Source of the DNA: Klebsiella variicola
GTDB lineage: Bacteria > Pseudomonadota > Gammaproteobacteria > Enterobacterales > Enterobacteriaceae
Assembly (NCBI RefSeq): GCF_000828055.2
Contig: NZ_CP010523.2
Coordinates: forward strand, 4,030,001 to 4,094,000
Reading direction: 5' to 3'
Length of the DNA stretch: 64,000 bases
Both the position numbers and the translations under genes were made by a program. Every line of letters starts with the position of its first letter. The stretch's first letter is position 1. Shown piece by piece: positions 8,876 to 18,655 of this stretch. The notes below the pieces were generated by a model. It did not search any database. It was not told the DNA's origin and saw only the letters and a list, made by a program, of their open reading frames with translations.

Positions 8876-10909
8876 TTAGCCATCCGGGAACATCACGCTG
8901 TTCCCCGGCGCTTCCCGATGCAGATGGATAAAGTTCAGGTGCCGCTCGTACTGGTCGAGAATATCGGTGATCACCTGCTCTTTGCTGTAGTCCATCAGGT
9001 CGTTACCCTGACTGCCCTCCAGCAGGAAGGTCTCCAGCCGGTAATAGGTGGATTTCCCGCTGCGCGCCCGATAGGTAAAGCCCGGCACCGAGTACTGCTG
9101 CGGCCAGATCTTGTAGATAAAGTTCTGCTCGTCGCCCATGTGCACCAGCAGATCGAGGTGGCCCAGGTTCTCGCCCTCTTCCGGCGGCATGCTCTTCAGT
9201 TCCACCGCGGCGCCGCGCAGCCGCAGCTCCTGGGCTACCTCCTCCATCGCCGGGTAGCACACCGTCTCCATCATCTGTTTGGTATAACGCGTGCCCGGGT
9301 AATTCATCAGCCGCGACAGGCGCTTCTTCCTGCTCAGACGATCCTGGAGGCCCATCGGACGCGGGGCGGTGTCGCGACTGGCGCTGACCCGGCGGTAATC
9401 TTCCACTTTCAGGGATTTATACAGTCCGGCCATCACGAAGAAAATCACAAAGCTGAACGGCAGACCCATGATCACCGTGGTGTTCTGCAGCGCCGAGATG
9501 CCGTTGGTCATCAGCATCCCGAGGGTCAACAGACCGATGGCCACCGACCAGAAGATGCGCAGCCAGTTCGGGGCGTCGCTGTTGATGTCCTTCAGCTTCG
9601 AGGTGAAGTTCCCCAGCACCAGCGCGCCGGAGTCGGCGGAGGTGACGTAGAACAGCAGACCGGTAATGGTCGCCACCGACGCGCTAAAGGTAAACGCCGG
9701 GTACTGCGCCAGCAGGCTGTAGAATCCGCGTTCCGGGTGGACCATCGCCTCCTCGGCAAAGGCCGCGTCGCCGTGAATAATCTCATACAGCGCGCTGTTG
9801 CCGAACACCGATAGCCACAGCAGGGTAAAGGTGAAGGGAATAATCAGGGTGCCCATCACAAACTGGCGGATGGTGCGCCCGCGCGAAATGCGCGCCAGGA
9901 ACAGGCCCACAAACGGCGACCAGGCCACCCACCACGCCCAGAAAAAGAGCGTCCAGTTATTCATCCATTCCACCGGCCGGTCGAAGGCGAAGCTGTTCAG
10001 CGTCATCCCCATAAAGCGATTGACGTAGTCGCCGACGTTCAGCACTAACGCATTGAGCAGGAAGGAGGTATCGCCCATGAACAGCACGAACAGGATCAGC
10101 CCCAGCGCGAGGGCGACGTTCAGCTCGGAGAGCACGCGGATGCCCTTGTCCACCCCGGAGGTGACCGAGATGGTGGCGATGATCACCGACAGCGCAATCA
10201 GGGCCGCTTTCGCCGCCAGCGAGTCCGGAATATCGAACAGCACGCTCAGACCGTAGTTGAGCTGCACGACGCCGATACCGAGGGTGGTGGCGATGCCGAA
10301 GATGGTGCCGATCACCGCCGCAATATCGACGCTGTGGCCGATGGGCCCATTGATCCGTTTGCCAAAAATCGGGTACAGCGCCGAGCGGATGGTGAGCGGC
10401 AAATTATAACGATAGCTAAAGTATCCCAGCGCCATGCCCATCAGGGCATACATTGACCAACCGGTTAAGCCATAGTGAAACAGCGTCCAGACCATCGCCT
10501 GGCGCGCCGCCTCGATGGTCTGCCCCGCCCCTTCCGGCGGCTGCATATATTGCGTCACCGGCTCGGCGACCGAGAAGAACATCAGGTCGATACCGATCCC
10601 GGCGGCAAACAGCATCGCCGCCCAGCTCAGCAAGCTGAACTCGGGCTTGGACTGCTCCGGGCCGAGCTTCACCGAGCCGAAGCGCGAGCAGGCAATGCAG
10701 ACGACAAAGACGATATACAGCGTCGCCGCCAGCAGATAGTACCAGCCGAAGGTTTTCGACACCCAGTTGAGGGTGCGCCCAATCCACTCGGCAGAAAAAT
10801 CGCGAAAAAAGATCGTCATCAGGGAAAACAACAAAATCAGTCCGGCCGAGGTATAAAAAACCACCGGATTGATTTTGTCCTTTTCTCTGTTTTGCGAAAG
10901 ATCTGTCAT
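8876..10909 (-). CDS. betT: High-affinity choline transporter BetT (BCCT family)
   Basis: A 677-residue BCCT family carrier with about 12 membrane spans and a long hydrophilic C-terminal domain, as in E. coli BetT. The family signature is present in the eighth-span region (WTLFFWAWWVAWSPFVG). The C-terminal domain, about 170 residues, is the part linked to osmotic sensing in long BCCT proteins. BetT is proton-driven and supplies choline for conversion to glycine betaine. It is transcribed away from betIBA across a 128-nt gap that contains a candidate BetI site, exactly the E. coli layout. Confidence 0.95.
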   Translation of the reverse strand: MTDLSQNREKDKINPVVFYTSAGLILLFSLMTIFFRDFSAEWIGRTLNWVSKTFGWYYLLAATLYIVFVVCIACSRFGSVKLGPEQSKPEFSLLSWAAMLFAAGIGIDLMFFSVAEPVTQYMQPPEGAGQTIEAARQAMVWTLFHYGLTGWSMYALMGMALGYFSYRYNLPLTIRSALYPIFGKRINGPIGHSVDIAAVIGTIFGIATTLGIGVVQLNYGLSVLFDIPDSLAAKAALIALSVIIATISVTSGVDKGIRVLSELNVALALGLILFVLFMGDTSFLLNALVLNVGDYVNRFMGMTLNSFAFDRPVEWMNNWTLFFWAWWVAWSPFVGLFLARISRGRTIRQFVMGTLIIPFTFTLLWLSVFGNSALYEIIHGDAAFAEEAMVHPERGFYSLLAQYPAFTFSASVATITGLLFYVTSADSGALVLGNFTSKLKDINSDAPNWLRIFWSVAIGLLTLGMLMTNGISALQNTTVIMGLPFSFVIFFVMAGLYKSLKVEDYRRVSASRDTAPRPMGLQDRLSRKKRLSRLMNYPGTRYTKQMMETVCYPAMEEVAQELRLRGAAVELKSMPPEEGENLGHLDLLVHMGDEQNFIYKIWPQQYSVPGFTYRARSGKSTYYRLETFLLEGSQGNDLMDYSKEQVITDILDQYERHLNFIHLHREAPGNSVMFPDG

Positions 10910-10974
10910 CCAGTATCCCCACTGTTTTTGTAACTATTAAAATTCAATAACGTAACAATTAAGACACATTTTAT

Positions 10975-10988
10975 ATTGAACGTCCAAT
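10975..10988. promoter_or_regulatory. Candidate BetI operator in the betT / betI divergent promoter region
   Basis: The near-palindrome ATTGAAC-GTCCAAT lies midway between the divergent betT and betI starts (10910-11037). BetI of E. coli binds this intergenic region and represses both promoters until choline is present. The surrounding DNA is AT-rich, as expected for the two back-to-back promoters. Confidence 0.6.
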
Positions 10989-11037
10989 CAAAAACCGCTT
11001 TAATAGTTAACCAACGCTGATGAATGGAGTGGCAAAA

Positions 11038-11625
11038 ATGCCCAAACTGGGGATGCAGCCAATCCGGCGCAGGCAACTGATCGACGCCACGCTGGACGCT
11101 ATAAATGAAGTCGGAATGCATGATGCGACCATCGCGCAGATCGCCCGACGGGCGGGCGTATCGACGGGGATCATCAGTCACTATTTCAAAGATAAAAATG
11201 GTCTGCTGGAGGCGACCATGCGCGACATCACCAGCCAGCTGCGCGACGCGGTGCTCAACCGTCTGCACGCCCTGCCGGACGGCAGCGCCAGCCAGCGCCT
11301 GCAGGCGATTGTCGGCGGCAACTTTGATGAGACGCAGATCAGCAGCGCGGCGATGAAGGCCTGGCTGGCCTTCTGGGCCAGCAGCATGCACCAGCCGATG
11401 CTTTATCGGTTACAGCAGGTCAGCAGCCGTCGGCTGCTGTCGAACCTGGTGTACGAATTCCGCCGCGAGCTGCCGCGCGAGCAGGCGCAGGAGGCCGGCT
11501 ACGGGCTGGCGGCGCTGATAGACGGCCTGTGGCTGCGGGCGGCGCTCAGCGGCAAACCGCTGGATAAGACGCTGGCGCAGTCGCTGACCAGCCACTTTAT
11601 TCGTCAGCATTTACCGAACCCATAA
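11038..11625 (+). CDS. betI: Choline-responsive transcriptional repressor BetI
   Basis: TetR-family repressor of 195 residues starting [14 protein letters not shown], closely matching E. coli BetI in length and sequence. The HTH lies at about residues 25-50 ([22 protein letters not shown]). The ATG at 11038 is used instead of the one at 11020 because it matches the known BetI start. First gene of betIBA, 13 nt ahead of betB. It represses betT and betIBA, and choline relieves repression. Confidence 0.95.
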   Translation: MPKLGMQPIRRRQLIDATLDAINEVGMHDATIAQIARRAGVSTGIISHYFKDKNGLLEATMRDITSQLRDAVLNRLHALPDGSASQRLQAIVGGNFDETQISSAAMKAWLAFWASSMHQPMLYRLQQVSSRRLLSNLVYEFRRELPREQAQEAGYGLAALIDGLWLRAALSGKPLDKTLAQSLTSHFIRQHLPNP

Positions 11626-11638
11626 CCGAGGAGGCGTT

Positions 11639-13111
11639 ATGTCCCGAATGGCAGAACAGCAGCTTTATATTAATGGTGGTTATACATCGGCCACCAGCGG
11701 TCGCACCTTCGAGACCATCAACCCTGCCACTGGCGAGGTGCTGGCGACCGTTCAGGCTGCCGGACGCGAGGATGTCGACCGCGCCGTTGAAAGCGCGCAG
11801 CGTGGGCAAAAAATCTGGGCGGCGATGACCGCCATGGAACGCTCGCGCATCCTGCGTCGCGCCGTCGACCTTCTGCGCCAGCGCAACGATGAGCTGGCGC
11901 GGCTGGAGACGCTGGATACCGGGAAACCCCTCAGCGAAACCGCCGCCGTCGATATCGTCACCGGCGCCGACGTGCTGGAGTATTACGCTGGCTTGATCCC
12001 GGCGCTGGAAGGTAGCCAGATCCCGCTGCGCGACAGTTCCTTCGTCTATACCCGTCGCGAACCGCTGGGGGTGGTAGCCGGGATCGGCGCGTGGAACTAC
12101 CCGATCCAGATCGCCCTGTGGAAATCGGCGCCAGCGCTGGCCGCCGGCAATGCGATGATTTTCAAACCGAGCGAGGTCACCCCGCTCACCGCCCTCAAGC
12201 TGGCGGAAATTTACAGCGAAGCGGGCCTGCCGGACGGGGTGTTTAACGTCCTGCCGGGGATCGGCGCGGAGACCGGCCAGTATCTGACCGAACATCCGGG
12301 TATCGCCAAAATCTCCTTCACCGGCGGCGTCGCCAGCGGCAAAAAAGTGATGGCCAACTCCGCGGCCTCGTCGCTGAAAGAGGTCACCATGGAGCTGGGC
12401 GGTAAATCGCCGCTGATTATCGCCGACGATGCCGACCTCGACCTCGCCGCCGATATCGCCATGATGGCCAACTTCTACAGCTCCGGTCAGGTGTGCACCA
12501 ACGGCACCCGGGTGTTTGTCCCGGCGAAACAGAAGGCGGAATTCGAGCACAAGATCCTCGAACGCGTGGGCCGCATCCGCCCCGGCGATCTGTTTGCCGA
12601 TGACACCAACTTCGGCCCGCTGGTCAGCTTCCCCCATCGCGACAACGTTCTGCGCTATATCGAGAGCGGCAAACACGAAGGCGCGCGCCTGCTGTGCGGC
12701 GGCGAGGCGCTGAAAGGCGACGGTTTCGATAACGGCGCGTGGGTCGCCCCGACGGTGTTTACCGACTGTAGCGACGAGATGACTATCGTGCGCGAAGAGA
12801 TCTTCGGCCCGGTGATGTCGATCCTCAGCTATACCGACGAAGCGGAGGTCATTCGCCGCGCCAACGCCACCGAATACGGCCTCGCCGCCGGCGTGGTGAC
12901 GCCCAACCTCAACCGTGCCCACCGTCTTATCCACCAGCTGGAAGCCGGCATCTGCTGGATCAACAGCTGGGGTGAATCCCCGGCGGAGATGCCGGTTGGC
13001 GGCTATAAGCACTCCGGCATTGGCCGCGAGAATGGCGTCATGACGCTGCAGAGTTACACCCAGGTGAAGTCCATCCAGGTTGAGATGGGTAAATTCCAGT
13101 CCATATTTTAA
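11639..13111 (+). CDS. betB: Betaine aldehyde dehydrogenase
   Basis: An aldehyde dehydrogenase of 490 residues, the exact length of E. coli BetB. The catalytic Glu252 (MELGGKSP) and nucleophile Cys286 (GQVCTNG) are intact, as is the NAD-binding GIGAWNYP segment near 148-155. It oxidises betaine aldehyde to glycine betaine, the second step of osmoprotectant synthesis. The start lies 13 nt after betI with GAGGAGGCG as ribosome binding site. betA follows after 13 nt. Confidence 0.96.
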   Translation: MSRMAEQQLYINGGYTSATSGRTFETINPATGEVLATVQAAGREDVDRAVESAQRGQKIWAAMTAMERSRILRRAVDLLRQRNDELARLETLDTGKPLSETAAVDIVTGADVLEYYAGLIPALEGSQIPLRDSSFVYTRREPLGVVAGIGAWNYPIQIALWKSAPALAAGNAMIFKPSEVTPLTALKLAEIYSEAGLPDGVFNVLPGIGAETGQYLTEHPGIAKISFTGGVASGKKVMANSAASSLKEVTMELGGKSPLIIADDADLDLAADIAMMANFYSSGQVCTNGTRVFVPAKQKAEFEHKILERVGRIRPGDLFADDTNFGPLVSFPHRDNVLRYIESGKHEGARLLCGGEALKGDGFDNGAWVAPTVFTDCSDEMTIVREEIFGPVMSILSYTDEAEVIRRANATEYGLAAGVVTPNLNRAHRLIHQLEAGICWINSWGESPAEMPVGGYKHSGIGRENGVMTLQSYTQVKSIQVEMGKFQSIF

Positions 13112-13124
13112 CCGGGAGGTTTTT

Positions 13125-14789
13125 TTGCAATTTGACTACATCATTATTGGTGCCGGCTCCGCCGGCAACGTTCTGGCAACACGACTGACTGAAGATCCAA
13201 ACACCACCGTCCTGCTGCTGGAAGCCGGCGGCCCGGACTACCGGTTCGATTTCCGCACCCAGATGCCCGCCGCGCTGGCTTACCCGCTGCAGGGCAAGCG
13301 CTACAACTGGGCGTACGAAACCGAACCTGAGCCGTACATGAACCATCGCCGCATGGAGTGCGGACGCGGCAAAGGGCTCGGCGGCTCCTCGCTGATCAAC
13401 GGCATGTGCTACATTCGCGGTAACGCGATGGATCTGGATAACTGGGCCAAAGAGCCGGGTCTGGAACACTGGAGCTATCTCGACTGCCTGCCCTACTACC
13501 GGAAAGCGGAAACCCGCGATATCGGGCCTAACGACTACCACGGCGGCGATGGCCCGGTGAGCGTGACGACACCGAAGCCGGGCAATAATCCGCTCTTCGA
13601 GGCGATGGTTGAAGCCGGGGTGCAGGCGGGCTATCCGCGTACCGACGATCTCAACGGCTACCAGCAGGAAGGCTTTGGCCCGATGGACCGCACCGTGACG
13701 CCGCAGGGCCGTCGCGCCAGTACCGCCCGCGGCTATCTCGACCAGGCGCGAGGGCGCCCGAACCTGACCATCCGCACCCATGCGCTGACCGATCACATTA
13801 TTTTTGCCGGCAAGCGCGCGGTGGGCGTCGAGTGGCTGGAGGGAGAAAGCACGATCCCGTCAAAAGCGACGGCCAACAAAGAGGTGCTGCTGTGCGCCGG
13901 GGCGATTGCCTCGCCGCAGATCCTGCAGCGCTCCGGCGTGGGTAACCCGGAGCTGCTCAGGCAGTTCGATATCCCGGTGGTGCACGATCTCCCCGGCGTG
14001 GGTGAGAACCTGCAGGACCATCTGGAGATGTATCTGCAATATGAATGCAAAGAGCCGGTGTCGCTCTACCCGGCGCTACAGTGGTGGAACCAGCCGAAGA
14101 TCGGCGCCGAGTGGCTGTTCGGCGGCACCGGCATCGGCGCCAGCAACCAGTTCGAAGCAGGCGGTTTTATCCGCAGCCGCGCAGAGTTCGCCTGGCCGAA
14201 CATTCAGTACCACTTCCTGCCGGTGGCGATTAACTACAATGGCTCCAACGCGGTGAAAGAGCACGGCTTCCAGTGCCACGTCGGTTCAATGCGTTCGCCC
14301 AGCCGCGGCCACGTGCGCCTGAAGTCGCGCGACCCGCACGCCCATCCGGCGATCCTGTTTAACTATATGTCCCATGAGCAGGACTGGCAGGAGTTCCGCG
14401 ACGCCATCCGCATTACCCGCGAAATCATGAACCAGCCGGCGCTGGATAAGTATCGCGGCCGCGAAATCAGTCCGGGAACAGAATGCCAGAGCGATGCCGA
14501 GCTGGATGAGTTTGTGCGCAACCACGCCGAGACCGCGTTCCACCCGTGCGGGACCTGTAAGATGGGTTACGACGAGATGGCGGTGGTCGATGGCGAGGGC
14601 CGCGTCCACGGTCTGGAAGGCGTGCGGGTGGTCGATGCCTCGATTATGCCGCAGATCATCACCGGCAACCTCAACGCCACCACCATTATGATCGGCGAGA
14701 AGATGGCCGACGCCATTCGCGGCCGCCAGCCGCTGCCGCGCAGCACCGCGGCGTATTATGTCGCTGGCGACGCGCCGGTTCGCCGCTAA
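13125..14789 (+). CDS. betA: Choline dehydrogenase
   Basis: GMC-family FAD-dependent oxidoreductase of 554 residues, membrane-associated in E. coli. It oxidises choline to betaine aldehyde. The FAD-binding IIGAGSAG is at the extreme N-terminus ([14 protein letters not shown]), followed by [10 protein letters not shown]. The C-terminal [10 protein letters not shown] and NLNATTIMI contain the catalytic His/Asn region. The start is the TTG at 13125: GGGAGG at 13114-13119 is 5 nt upstream and the protein then begins as E. coli BetA. An in-frame ATG at 13080 lies inside the betB end and is rejected. Last gene of the operon. Confidence 0.95.
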   Translation: MQFDYIIIGAGSAGNVLATRLTEDPNTTVLLLEAGGPDYRFDFRTQMPAALAYPLQGKRYNWAYETEPEPYMNHRRMECGRGKGLGGSSLINGMCYIRGNAMDLDNWAKEPGLEHWSYLDCLPYYRKAETRDIGPNDYHGGDGPVSVTTPKPGNNPLFEAMVEAGVQAGYPRTDDLNGYQQEGFGPMDRTVTPQGRRASTARGYLDQARGRPNLTIRTHALTDHIIFAGKRAVGVEWLEGESTIPSKATANKEVLLCAGAIASPQILQRSGVGNPELLRQFDIPVVHDLPGVGENLQDHLEMYLQYECKEPVSLYPALQWWNQPKIGAEWLFGGTGIGASNQFEAGGFIRSRAEFAWPNIQYHFLPVAINYNGSNAVKEHGFQCHVGSMRSPSRGHVRLKSRDPHAHPAILFNYMSHEQDWQEFRDAIRITREIMNQPALDKYRGREISPGTECQSDAELDEFVRNHAETAFHPCGTCKMGYDEMAVVDGEGRVHGLEGVRVVDASIMPQIITGNLNATTIMIGEKMADAIRGRQPLPRSTAAYYVAGDAPVRR

Positions 14790-14806
14790 TCGTCTATGCC
14801 GCACTT

Positions 14807-14829
14807 GTCCTTTCCCATGCGGAAAGGAC
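14807..14829. terminator. Hairpin after betA
   Basis: Perfect 9-bp arms GTCCTTTCC and GGAAAGGAC with loop CATGC lie 17 nt after the betA stop and before the convergent lipoprotein gene. No T-run follows on the plus strand. It may protect or end the betIBA message. Confidence 0.45.
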
Positions 14830-14852
14830 ACTCCTCACCTTTCCAGCATCCC

Positions 14853-15209
14853 TTAGCGCTCAAGGCACGGCTGAATAATGCTATCAACAGCAGCATTCAC
14901 CTGTTTTGCACCGGATATCAGGGTGATACTTATCGTCCTCGCCCCAGCCACCTGGTACATATCGATCTGGGCGACTCGTGTGCCGTACTGCGAAATATCA
15001 AAGAAGTTTGGCGCATTCTGCTCAGGGAAGATGCGCTCAACCTCATAGCCTTGCGGCTTCAGGGCGCTGCGTATGCAGTCATAGCGCCACTGCAGCCCCG
15101 GCCGATCGGATACTGAATAGGACTGATAGACGGTTTTGTCGCCGAAGGGGTGAATGACTCCGCAGGCCAACAGCAGAACGGCAATGGCCATCACGCCGTA
15201 AATTCTCAT
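14853..15209 (-). CDS. Small predicted lipoprotein of unknown function
   Basis: With the ATG at 15209 the product is 118 residues and starts MRIYGVMAIAVLLLACG, a good signal peptide with lipobox LLAC and Cys at 16. The mature part is mostly polar, with two further cysteines (YDCIRS and QPCLER) that could pair. I do not recognise the family. A longer reading from 15317 would place 36 residues before the signal peptide and is unlikely. Convergent with betA, with no clear operon partner. Confidence 0.6.
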   Translation of the reverse strand: MRIYGVMAIAVLLLACGVIHPFGDKTVYQSYSVSDRPGLQWRYDCIRSALKPQGYEVERIFPEQNAPNFFDISQYGTRVAQIDMYQVAGARTISITLISGAKQVNAAVDSIIQPCLER

Positions 15210-15410
15210 TATATTTCCATAACATAAAGACGCACCCGACATGAGCGCTGACGCTTTCTGCAGCAAAAGGTACGCTGTCCAAACTATAAATTCAACTTTT
15301 TGTTGATAATTAAACATTATGCGTATAATTTAATCCTGTCAGCGTATCTCCCATGGTAAAATGGCGCTCCGGGATCGCTTCCTGATCACGATGCAAGCAA
15401 AGGATCATCC

Positions 15411-16079
15411 ATGACATCAGAGTACACACAGCAGGTTGCACAGATTGCCGGGCCGCTTGAAGCAGCCATGGACGCTATGGCGGGGACATTATCAGCGAAT
15501 CAGGAGGTGGTGTTGCATAATCTCACTACCCCTGAACATTCCATTATCAAAATCATTAACGGACATGTTAGCGGCAGGGGTAATGGCGATCATTTGTTAG
15601 CCGGTCCGGAAAAAGATACCGGTTTTGCGCTGCTGCTGCAGAAGACGAATAACAACAAGCCGAGAACCATAAGCGATTATAAAACCGTCACCGCTTCAGG
15701 GAAAACGCTCAATAGCGCATCGACAATTTATTACAGCGAAGAGGGATATCCGCTTATCGCCTTCTGTATTAATGTCGATCCCTCACCTTATGAGCAAATA
15801 CGCAAAAGCCTTGACGCGCTGCAGCCATCGCCATCGGAGGCCGCTGAGGCGGTCGATCTTAATTTGGGTGGGCTGATCGATCAGTCAATTCAGGAAATCA
15901 TTGATAAATATTCAGTGCCGGGTAAAAAAATACAAAAAGCGCAGCGTTTAAAAATTGTCGCTGAAATGCATACGAAAGGTATTTTCAAGATGCGCGGGGG
16001 CGTGCAGCAGGCGGCTCAGGCCCTGGGGGTAACACGATATACGGTTTATAATGACCTTGAGGTGATGAATGAAAAATAA
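15411..16079 (+). CDS. YheO/DauR-like regulator with PAS and HTH domains
   Basis: The 222-residue protein resembles YheO/DauR: an N-terminal PAS_6-type domain (about residues 15-125, with VVLHNLTTPEHSIIKIINGH) and a C-terminal HTH_22-like region (about 150-220, GVQQAAQALGVTRYTVYNDL). DauR represses D-arginine catabolism in Pseudomonas; the ligand here is unknown. The last 11 nt overlap the start of the PhzF-family gene, so the two are translationally coupled and the regulator probably controls that enzyme. Confidence 0.8.
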   Translation: MTSEYTQQVAQIAGPLEAAMDAMAGTLSANQEVVLHNLTTPEHSIIKIINGHVSGRGNGDHLLAGPEKDTGFALLLQKTNNNKPRTISDYKTVTASGKTLNSASTIYYSEEGYPLIAFCINVDPSPYEQIRKSLDALQPSPSEAAEAVDLNLGGLIDQSIQEIIDKYSVPGKKIQKAQRLKIVAEMHTKGIFKMRGGVQQAAQALGVTRYTVYNDLEVMNEK

Positions 16080-16869
16080 TTCACAGCAGCGCATTCGCTT
16101 TTATCAGGTCGATGCTTTCTCAAAAGGCCCCTTTACCGGCAATCCCGCCGCGGTTTGTTTGCTGGAGGCGTGGCCTGAAGATAGCGTGCTGCAGCGCATT
16201 GCGACGGAAAACAACCTGTCGGAAACGGCCTTTGTTGTCAGGCAGCCTGACGGTTTCGGGTTACGCTGGTTTACCCCGGCCGTCGAGGTGGATCTCTGCG
16301 GTCATGCCACGCTGGCTGCGGCCAGCGTGCTGCTCAATCAACAAGCGCGCGAGCGGGTGCGTTTTTTCACTCGCAGCGGCGCGCTGGACGTCACGCTGCA
16401 TGACGGAAAATATACCCTGGATTTTCCGCTGGTTGTTCCGTCCCCCATCGCCGCGCCGCAAGGGTTGTTCAAGGCCCTGGGGCTGGCTGAAGACGCAGGT
16501 GAAACCTGGCAAGCCTCCGATATTATTGTCGTCATTGATGACGAAGCGCTGCTGGACGCGCTCAAACCCGACTTTAACGCCTTGAATGCCTTCAACACTC
16601 GTGGCGTGGTGGTCACGGCCGCATCCCGGACCTTCGATTTTCGTTCTCGCTGGTTCGGTCCGCAGGTGGGAGTCAACGAAGATCCGGTCACCGGTTCGGC
16701 ACATACTTTTCTGGCGCCGCTGTGGAGTGAAAAACTGGCGAAAAAAACCCTTCATGCCCAGCAAGGTGGCAACCGTAAGGGAGAACTCTTCTGCCACATA
16801 AAAGATAACGGACGTGTTGAACTATCAGGCGAAGCCTGTCTGGTTATTGAAGGTACCTTTATTCTGTAA
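16069..16869 (+). CDS. PhzF family isomerase/epimerase-like protein
   Basis: A 266-residue member of the PhzF / diaminopimelate-epimerase fold. It keeps the family's acidic catalytic residue as Glu52 in NNLSETAF, the GHATLAA motif near residue 77, and the C-terminal NEDPVTGSAH. PhzF proper isomerises dihydro-3-hydroxyanthranilate, but most enterobacterial relatives have no known substrate, and no phenazine genes are nearby. It overlaps the YheO-like regulator by 11 nt. Confidence 0.87.
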   Translation: MKNNSQQRIRFYQVDAFSKGPFTGNPAAVCLLEAWPEDSVLQRIATENNLSETAFVVRQPDGFGLRWFTPAVEVDLCGHATLAAASVLLNQQARERVRFFTRSGALDVTLHDGKYTLDFPLVVPSPIAAPQGLFKALGLAEDAGETWQASDIIVVIDDEALLDALKPDFNALNAFNTRGVVVTAASRTFDFRSRWFGPQVGVNEDPVTGSAHTFLAPLWSEKLAKKTLHAQQGGNRKGELFCHIKDNGRVELSGEACLVIEGTFIL

Positions 16870-17299
16870 ATCGACGAACCTATAGCATCATATTAACTTA
16901 GCGGCGAACGCCTGTTCCCATCATATTAAATACGTCTGTTTAATATTGTGGTGAGGATCATGCAATAACGTCATCCGGGGTTTGCCGTTTCCAGCCCCGG
17001 AGCATTGATAATATCAGGTATTTTTATCCGTTACGGGCGCAAAAAATAATAAGCGTACTGCCTGCGCAACAGGGTCTGCGGCAGGCATAGTCAGCTTCAG
17101 CCATAAAAATGATATTTTTAATGTTGTGTTAGCCAAAAATGCCTGAACGGGTCTTTGAATGGTTATCACTGGAATCGTTACTTTAACTCTGGGTATTAAA
17201 TAACAACTAGCAAGTCGTTCATCCCGACAATATTGCCGAGAACTCACCTCTGCCGGTGTCGGAATCGGGAGCACTGACAGGGCTAACAGAGAGAATATC
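16870..17299. other. 430-nt non-coding stretch with two hairpins
   Basis: No convincing gene was found here. Two inverted repeats stand out: TCCGGGG (16974-16980) with CCCCGGA (16995-17001), and TGCCTGC (17059-17065) with GCAGGCA (17081-17087). The DNA is more AT-rich than the flanking genes. It precedes a small membrane protein gene and may hold a long leader or a small RNA, but I cannot decide from sequence alone. Confidence 0.4.
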
Positions 17300-17425
17300 A
17301 TGTTAACAAAACCAGATGATGAATCTAAGAAAAAGGCCACGCCCCTTGAACGTTGTATTGTGGTTATTACGTTAGTCGCCATGTTAATACTTTATTCGGT
17401 GTTAATTATGACCCACTTTCGATAA
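17300..17425 (+). CDS. Putative 41-residue small membrane protein
   Basis: An ATG at 17300, preceded by AGAGAGAA, opens a 41-codon frame. The product has a charged N-terminus (MLTKPDDESKKKATPLER) followed by one strongly hydrophobic span (IVVITLVAMLILYSVLIM) and a short HFR tail. This is the layout of a single-span inner-membrane micropeptide with a cytoplasmic acidic/basic head. It lies 57 nt before the YgdR-like lipoprotein. I do not recognise a family, and translation is unproven. Confidence 0.5.
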   Translation: MLTKPDDESKKKATPLERCIVVITLVAMLILYSVLIMTHFR

Positions 17426-17482
17426 CTGGTTAGTCTGTCATATTCTGCGGCCCACCGTGGCTTTCTTACAACAGGTAGCACA

Positions 17483-17701
17483 ATGAAAAAGTTCGTTGCA
17501 GTATTCGGTTTGGCATTATTAACGTTCACCGTTGCGGGGTGTTCCAGCAATTATGTATTAGAGAAAAAAAATGGTGAGATGATTATCACCCACGGAAAAC
17601 CCGAGGTCGATGACGATAATGGATTAATCACCTATGAGGACATCGCAGGAAATGAGCATGCTATTAACCGGGATCAAATTATTCAGATGATCGAGAAATA
17701 G
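17483..17701 (+). CDS. YgdI/YgdR family small lipoprotein
   Basis: A 72-residue precursor with signal peptide and lipobox ending VAGC (Cys20). It is followed by the short SH3-like core of the YgdI/YgdR family (DUF903): YVLEKKNGEMIITHGKPEVDDDNGL and similar strands. Such lipoproteins are abundant in the enterobacterial envelope and mostly uncharacterised. It stands alone, with an inverted repeat just after the stop. Confidence 0.85.
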   Translation: MKKFVAVFGLALLTFTVAGCSSNYVLEKKNGEMIITHGKPEVDDDNGLITYEDIAGNEHAINRDQIIQMIEK

Positions 17702-17708
17702 CCTTTTT

Positions 17709-17741
17709 ATGGGCAGAGCTGGCGTAATGCACTCTGCCCAT
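17709..17741. terminator. Inverted repeat between ygdR-like and GNAT genes
   Basis: Arms ATGGGCAGAG (17709-17718) and CTCTGCCCAT (17732-17741) form a perfect 10-bp stem with a 13-nt loop between converging genes. The T-tract precedes rather than follows it on the plus strand, so this is a hairpin of uncertain termination activity. Confidence 0.4.
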
Positions 17742-17754
17742 TCACCATACAGGC

Positions 17755-18450
17755 CTAACGAAATGCCTCAAGGCGTTTGATCTGCTGCCCGTCGGCAGTA
17801 AAGTTCTCCGCCGCCAGCCATGCCCGCAGCGCCGCATCGCGCGCAGGCCACTCGCCGTCGATGATGGACAGCATATCGCTGTCGCGCGTCCGCCCTTTAC
17901 GCACCAGCCTCTGCCGCAGACGTCCTTCCCAGCTAAAGCCCAGCCGCTCGGCGGCCCGGCGCGAGGCGACATTCATCGAATCGCATTTCCACTCCAGCCG
18001 ACGGTAGCCATGGTCAAAGCCGTTCTTCAGCAACAGCCAGACCGCTTCGGTACCCAGCGGGGTGTTTTTCATCCGTCGCGACCAGGTGACATGGCCGATC
18101 TCAACCGTGCCCATTTCCCGCTCGATCGCCAGATAGCTGACGATGCCCACCGCCTGCTCGCTACGCAGGTCAACCACCGCATACGGCACCAGAGCATCAT
18201 CATTCACCTTGCCCGCGATCCAGTGGGCGGTCGCCGCCACGCTCTCCGGCCGCGTAGACGCCAGCCACGTCCAGTCGCTGTTGTCGCCGAGCGCATAGGC
18301 GGCAAACAGATCCGCCGCATGACGGTCAACGTCCAGCGGCTCCAGTCGGCAAAAACGGCCATTTAACGCCGTCCGCCGCAGGACTTGCGCCCCCTGCCAG
18401 CCAGGGACAAGATCGTTTACCTGCTGGCCAAACTCATTGATTTCCGGCAC
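17755..18450 (-). CDS. GNAT family N-acetyltransferase (RimJ/RimL-like)
   Basis: The 231-residue protein matches RimJ/RimL-type acetyltransferases: an N-terminal LRRTALNGRFCRLEPL strand region, the central beta-bulge segment with EIGHVTWSRRMKNTPLGTEA, and the C-terminal NVASRRAAERLGFSWEGRLR, a typical GNAT ending. It is expected to transfer acetyl from acetyl-CoA to an amine or protein N-terminus. Start: AAGGAG sits directly against a GTG at 18456 but 6 nt before the next in-frame GTG at 18450, so the latter is preferred. Confidence 0.83.
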   Translation of the reverse strand: MPEINEFGQQVNDLVPGWQGAQVLRRTALNGRFCRLEPLDVDRHAADLFAAYALGDNSDWTWLASTRPESVAATAHWIAGKVNDDALVPYAVVDLRSEQAVGIVSYLAIEREMGTVEIGHVTWSRRMKNTPLGTEAVWLLLKNGFDHGYRRLEWKCDSMNVASRRAAERLGFSWEGRLRQRLVRKGRTRDSDMLSIIDGEWPARDAALRAWLAAENFTADGQQIKRLEAFR

Positions 18451-18560
18451 ACCCACCTCCTTGCAATAGACAATTTGTTATAGCAAGAAGCCAGAAGCGG
18501 AGAAAGGCGCTTCTGCGCGACCGGCAATAACCTGTCGATCTTGAATATGCGTTTTTAGCA

Positions 18561-18574
18561 TAAGGATATCCTTA
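18561..18574. promoter_or_regulatory. Perfect 14-bp palindrome upstream of a peptide-type ABC operon
   Basis: TAAGGATATCCTTA is fully self-complementary and lies 82 nt before the binding-protein start, in an AT-rich promoter-like stretch. It is a candidate operator for the transporter operon. The cognate regulator is not apparent nearby. Confidence 0.4.
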
Positions 18575-18655
18575 TTTTGACTTTACGCCTTTTGGCAAGC
18601 GGCCTAACGTAGCGAGGCATAAAAAATTAAAACAACCATTTTTCAGGGATTGCAC

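Noticed and set aside
11597-13012. A 471-codon open frame opposite betB
   Set aside because: Antisense shadow of a fully conserved betaine aldehyde dehydrogenase.
17014-17382. 122-codon open frame on the minus strand
   Set aside because: No ribosome site or recognisable domain; it overlaps the more plausible 41-residue plus-strand membrane peptide and a hairpin region.
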